Shown one piece after another: positions 60,495-64,000 of a DNA stretch of 64,000 nucleotides; positions within the stretch are counted from its first letter, which is position 1; each line of letters begins with the position of its first letter. The notes below the pieces were generated by a model. The model did no database searches, was not told the origin of the DNA, and saw nothing but the letters and a program-made list of their open reading frames with translations. The position numbers were made by a program, and so were the translations under genes. This DNA comes from Saccharothrix saharensis (lineage in GTDB: Bacteria; Actinomycetota; Actinomycetes; Mycobacteriales; Pseudonocardiaceae), in assembly GCF_006716745.1 (NCBI RefSeq), contig NZ_VFPP01000001.1:1-64000 (forward strand), in the 5' to 3' direction.

Positions 60495-63400
60495 GTGGAT
60501 TCGCGATTCGACGTCCACCAGCGGGTCGAGGCCGCCGAGGGGTCGGTGATCTTCCAGGCCGGCCAGGACCAGTACCTCGTCGGCCGGGACCTGCACCTGC
60601 ACTACGCCGACGGCGTGCACCGGGTCCGGCGGGTGGACGCCGACGCGGCCGGCGACGAGTGCCCGTACCCCGGCCTGGTCGCGTTCGGTCCCGCGCAGGG
60701 GCGGTGGTTCTTCGGCCGCGACCGGCTGGTCGCGGAGCTGGTCGGCCGGCTCGACGAGCGGCTCCGCGAGGGCGGGCCGCTGGTGGTGGTCGCACCGTCG
60801 GGCGCGGGCAAGTCGTCGCTGCTGCGGGCCGGGTTGCTGCCCGCGCTGGCGGCCGGCCGGCTGGAGGGCTCGCGGCACTGGCCGTGCCTGCTCTTCACGC
60901 CCACCGCCCGGCCGGTGCCGGTGCTGGCGAAGTACCTGGCCGCGGTCGTCGGCACCGAGCCGGAACGGGTGCGGGCGGCCGACCCCGAGGTCGTCGTGGC
61001 GTTGACCCGCGAGGCGCTGGCGGACCGCGGCGGTACCGGGCCCGCCCGCCTGGTCGTGGTCGTCGACCAGCTCGAAGAGCTGTTCACGCTGTGCGAGGAC
61101 GAACGCGAGCGGACCGACTTCCTCGACCTGCTGGCGCGCCTGGCCGCGCCCGGCCCGGACGGGCAGCCGCCGGTGGCGCTGGTCGTGTACGGGCTGCGCG
61201 CGGACTTCTACGCCTCCTGCGCCGACTACCCCCACCTGCGGGCGGCCTCGCAGGACCACCAGCTGTTCCTCGGGCCGATGTCCGGGACCGAGCTGCGCGA
61301 GGCGGTGCTGCTGCCCGCGCGGGCCGTCGGGCTCGACGTCGAGCCGGGCCTGGTCGAACTGCTCCTGGCCGACCTGGGCGTCGCCACGTCGGACGACCCC
61401 GCCGCCGGCCGGTACGAGGCGGGTCGGCTGCCGCTGCTCGCGCACGCGCTGCGCGCCACCTGGCAGCAGCGGCACGGCCACACGCTGACCGTGGCCGGCT
61501 ACCGGGCCACCGGCGGCATCCGGGAGGCCGTGGCCACCACCGCCGAGGGCGTCTTCACCGCGCTGGACGACACGGGCCGCGAGATCGCCGAAGCGCTGCT
61601 GCCCCGACTGGTCGCCGTCGGCGACGGCGAGACGGGCGACACCCGACGCCGCGTGCCCCGCTCCGAGCTGGCCGCCCTGGGCCGCGACCCGGAGGCCGTG
61701 GCGGCCGTGGTGGACGCGTTCACCGGCAGCCGGCTGCTCACCCGGGACCAGGACACGGTCGAGATCACGCACGAGGCGCTGGTGCGCGCGTGGCCGCGCC
61801 TGCGGGACTGGATCAACTCCGACCGGGCCGGCAACCTCGTCCGCCAGGAGCTGGAGCAGGCGGCGGCCGGGTGGGACCGCGACCACCGCGACCCGTCCCG
61901 GCTCTACCGCGGCGGCCGGTTGGACACCGCCCGCGCGGTCGCGTCCACCCGTGACCTGCCGCCGACCGCGGCCCTCTTCCTCGCCGAGTCCGTCCGCAGG
62001 CACCACCGCCGCGTCAGGGCGAGGCGGCACCGGTTCGCGCTGCTGACCGCGCTGGCGCTGATCGCCTCGGTCACGGCCGTGGTCGCGTTCCGGCAGGGCG
62101 ACGCGGCGCGGGAGGCGCGCGACGCCGCCGTGGAGCACCGCGACACCGCCGTCTACAACCAGGTCACCGCCGAAGCCGACCACGTCGGCTACACCGACGC
62201 CTCGCTGGCCGTGCAGCTCGACCTGGCCGCCTACCGGATGCGCCGGTCGCCCGACCAGGCCACCAAGCTGCTCGCCGCCGCGAACACCGTGCTGGCCACG
62301 TCGTTGCCCGCGGGCACGGACAACGTGCGCGCCGTGGCGTTCAGCCCCGACGGGCAGCTCATGGCCACCGGTGCGGAGAACCGCGAGGTGCGGCTGTGGC
62401 GCGTCGCCGACCCGGCCCGCCCGACGCCACTGGGCCCGACGCTGACCGACCTGACCGGCGTGGTCGTCTCGCTCGCGTTCAGCCCGGACGGGAAGGTGCT
62501 GGCGGGCACCGGCAACGGCGCGACGCAGCTGTGGAGCCTCGCCGACCCCGCCCGTCCCGTCGCGCTGGGCCGGATGGCCGGCCACATCAGCACGGTCTCG
62601 TCGGTGGCCTTCAGCCCGGACGGCCGCACGGCCGCCACCTCGGGCGAGGACAGCACGGTCCGGCTGTGGGACGTGACCGACCCCGCCGCGCCCACCGCGA
62701 TCGGCGCGCCGTTGACCGGCCACACCGACAGCGTCTTCGAAGCGGTGTTCAGCCCCGACGGCCGGACGCTGGCCAGCGTGGACAACGACAACCACCTGCT
62801 GCTGTGGAACGTCGCCGACCCGGCGCGGCCCACGTCGCTCGCCGCACCCGGGGACGGCCACACCGGACCGGTCCTGTCCGTCGCGTTCAGCCCGGACGGG
62901 CGCACGCTCGCCACGGGCAGCCAGGACCGCACGGTGCGGCTGTGGAACGTGGCCGACCCGGCGAAGCCCGCGCAGCTCGGCCAGCTCACCGGCCACACCA
63001 GCTACATCTGGTCGCTCGCGTTCAGCCCGGACGGCCGGACCCTGGCCAGCGCCGGCTACGACCACAAGGCGCTGCTGTGGAACGTGGCCGACCCGGCGCA
63101 CCCGGCACCGCTGGGCTGGTCGCTCACCGGCCACACCGGTCCGGTGACGGCGGTGGCGTTCCGGCCGGACGGGCACACGCTGGCCACCGGCAGCCATGAC
63201 CGGACCGTGCGGCTGTGGGACGTCCCGCGCACCCTCCTCGCCGGGCACACCGGCAGCGTGGAGGCGGTGGCGCTCAGCCGTGGCGGCCGCACCCTCGCGA
63301 CCACCGGCGTCGACCGCACCGTCCGGCTCTGGGACACCTCCGACCCGGCCGCGCCGGAAGCGCTCGGCACGCCGCTGACCGGGTTCGGCGAGTCCGTGAC

Positions 63401-64000
63401 GTCGCTGGCGTTCAGCCCGGACGGGCGCACCCTGGCCGCCGGGAGCAAGGACCACGTCGTGCGGCTGTGGGACGTGGCCGACCCGGCGAAGCCCGCGCCG
63501 CTCGGGCAGCTCACCGGGCACACCGGGTACGTGTGGACGGTGGCGTTCAGCCCGGACGGACGGGTGCTGGCCAGCGGCGGCGACGAGGGCGTGGTGCGGC
63601 TGTGGGACGTGGCGACCCCCGCCCGGGCGACCCAGGTCTCGGTGCTCACCGTCAGCGCGGGCTACCGCCTCGCGTCGCTGGCGTTCAGCCCCGACGGGCA
63701 GGTGCTGGCCACCGGTGGCAGCGACAACGCGGTGCGGCTGTGGAACCTGACCAACCTGCCGCCCACACCCTGGGGCACCACGCTCACCGGGCACTCCGGT
63801 CCGGTGTGGTCGGTGGCGTTCAGCCCGGACGGCCGCACCGCGGCGAGCGCGGCCGAGGACGGCGCGGTCCGGCTGTGGGACGTCGGCGACCCGGACGACT
63901 TCAAGGAGGCGGCTCCGGCTCTCGGCGCGCACACCGACAACGCGTACGCGGTCGCGTTCAGCCCCGACGGGCGCACCCTCGCCAGCGCCGGGAAGGACCG
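60495..64000 (+). CDS. nSTAND1 NTPase with transmembrane helix and WD40 repeats, truncated at window end
   Basis: At least 1,168 residues; the stop lies beyond the window. Residues 14-38 form a short N-terminal motif (GSVIFQAGQDQYLVGRDLHL) common before STAND modules. CPYPGLVAFG then FFGRDRLVAELVGRL opens an nSTAND1 domain, with Walker A APSGAGKSS (100-108) and Walker B RLVVVVDQLEELF; the STAND winged-helix part ends near ITHEALVRAWPRL. A membrane helix is at about 512-531 (FALLTALALIASVTAVVAF). WD40 repeats begin near residue 605: 12 complete copies and part of a 13th, with the strict pattern VAFSPDGRTLA and VRLWDV, enough for one to two seven-bladed propellers. STAND NTPases oligomerise on sensing a ligand; WD40 is the likely sensor. 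Start GTG 60495 has AGGGGAA just upstream. No nuclease or other effector domain is visible in the part seen. Confidence 0.92.
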   Translation, partial: MDSRFDVHQRVEAAEGSVIFQAGQDQYLVGRDLHLHYADGVHRVRRVDADAAGDECPYPGLVAFGPAQGRWFFGRDRLVAELVGRLDERLREGGPLVVVAPSGAGKSSLLRAGLLPALAAGRLEGSRHWPCLLFTPTARPVPVLAKYLAAVVGTEPERVRAADPEVVVALTREALADRGGTGPARLVVVVDQLEELFTLCEDERERTDFLDLLARLAAPGPDGQPPVALVVYGLRADFYASCADYPHLRAASQDHQLFLGPMSGTELREAVLLPARAVGLDVEPGLVELLLADLGVATSDDPAAGRYEAGRLPLLAHALRATWQQRHGHTLTVAGYRATGGIREAVATTAEGVFTALDDTGREIAEALLPRLVAVGDGETGDTRRRVPRSELAALGRDPEAVAAVVDAFTGSRLLTRDQDTVEITHEALVRAWPRLRDWINSDRAGNLVRQELEQAAAGWDRDHRDPSRLYRGGRLDTARAVASTRDLPPTAALFLAESVRRHHRRVRARRHRFALLTALALIASVTAVVAFRQGDAAREARDAAVEHRDTAVYNQVTAEADHVGYTDASLAVQLDLAAYRMRRSPDQATKLLAAANTVLATSLPAGTDNVRAVAFSPDGQLMATGAENREVRLWRVADPARPTPLGPTLTDLTGVVVSLAFSPDGKVLAGTGNGATQLWSLADPARPVALGRMAGHISTVSSVAFSPDGRTAATSGEDSTVRLWDVTDPAAPTAIGAPLTGHTDSVFEAVFSPDGRTLASVDNDNHLLLWNVADPARPTSLAAPGDGHTGPVLSVAFSPDGRTLATGSQDRTVRLWNVADPAKPAQLGQLTGHTSYIWSLAFSPDGRTLASAGYDHKALLWNVADPAHPAPLGWSLTGHTGPVTAVAFRPDGHTLATGSHDRTVRLWDVPRTLLAGHTGSVEAVALSRGGRTLATTGVDRTVRLWDTSDPAAPEALGTPLTGFGESVTSLAFSPDGRTLAAGSKDHVVRLWDVADPAKPAPLGQLTGHTGYVWTVAFSPDGRVLASGGDEGVVRLWDVATPARATQVSVLTVSAGYRLASLAFSPDGQVLATGGSDNAVRLWNLTNLPPTPWGTTLTGHSGPVWSVAFSPDGRTAASAAEDGAVRLWDVGDPDDFKEAAPALGAHTDNAYAVAFSPDGRTLASAGKD

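Noticed and set aside
61900..64000. Tandem repeats as a minisatellite or CRISPR-like array
   Set aside because: The period of about 130 nt in frame encodes WD40 blades; there are no short identical repeats with unique spacers.

Overview
High-GC actinobacterial DNA dominated by one modular type I polyketide synthase (PKS) locus. GC-rich third codon positions, GTG/TTG starts, a propionate-primed macrolide-type PKS, MGT-type glycosyltransferases and large WD40 signalling proteins point to a filamentous actinomycete. A Pseudonocardiales genus such as Saccharothrix, Actinosynnema or Lentzea is plausible, but the genus is inference.

Layout. 1-3.6 kb: a truncated gene, a short TetR-like regulator and a TIR-membrane-beta-propeller protein. 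3.6-8.7 kb: a FAD oxidoreductase, an amino-acid permease, an AhpD-like protein and a pair of small-to-medium membrane proteins transcribed leftward. 8.7-9.2 kb: the divergent control region of the PKS. 9.2-48.5 kb: two overlapping giant PKS genes (7,403 and 5,705 aa) carrying a KSQ loading module, seven extension modules and a terminal thioesterase. 48.5-51.9 kb: a KASIII-like/cytochrome P450 fusion and a macrolide-type glycosyltransferase in the same apparent transcription unit, closed by a strong convergent hairpin. 52-54 kb: an antisense O-carbamoyltransferase. 54-60.4 kb: a GH10 xylanase, a DUF418 membrane protein with its divergent TetR regulator and probable operator, an M20 amidohydrolase with a divergent Lrp/AsnC-like regulator, and a second, short glycosyltransferase. 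60.5 kb to the end: an nSTAND1 NTPase with at least 12 WD40 repeats, running off the window.

How the cluster should work. Collinear reading gives: propionyl starter (KSQ decarboxylating methylmalonyl); M1 methylmalonyl, OH; M2 methylmalonyl, fully reduced; M3 methylmalonyl, alkene; M4 malonyl, alkene; M5 and M6 methylmalonyl, fully reduced; M7 malonyl, alkene; TE release. This predicts a C22 octaketide with methyls at C4, C6, C10, C12 and C14, double bonds at C2, C8 and C10, and one hydroxyl at C15. It could close to a 16-membered macrolactone (C22H36O2). The C8-C11 diene and C2 enoyl group could also form a decalin by intramolecular Diels-Alder. P450 oxidation, acyl transfer, glycosylation and carbamoylation are the tailoring steps suggested by the neighbours. 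No deoxysugar genes are in the window, so the sugar is either a primary-metabolism nucleotide sugar or is made elsewhere. I do not recognise this cluster as one for a named compound.

The most unusual items are the KASIII-P450 fusion, in which Ser replaces the KASIII cysteine, and an identical in-frame hairpin-encoding insertion in both malonyl-AT domains.
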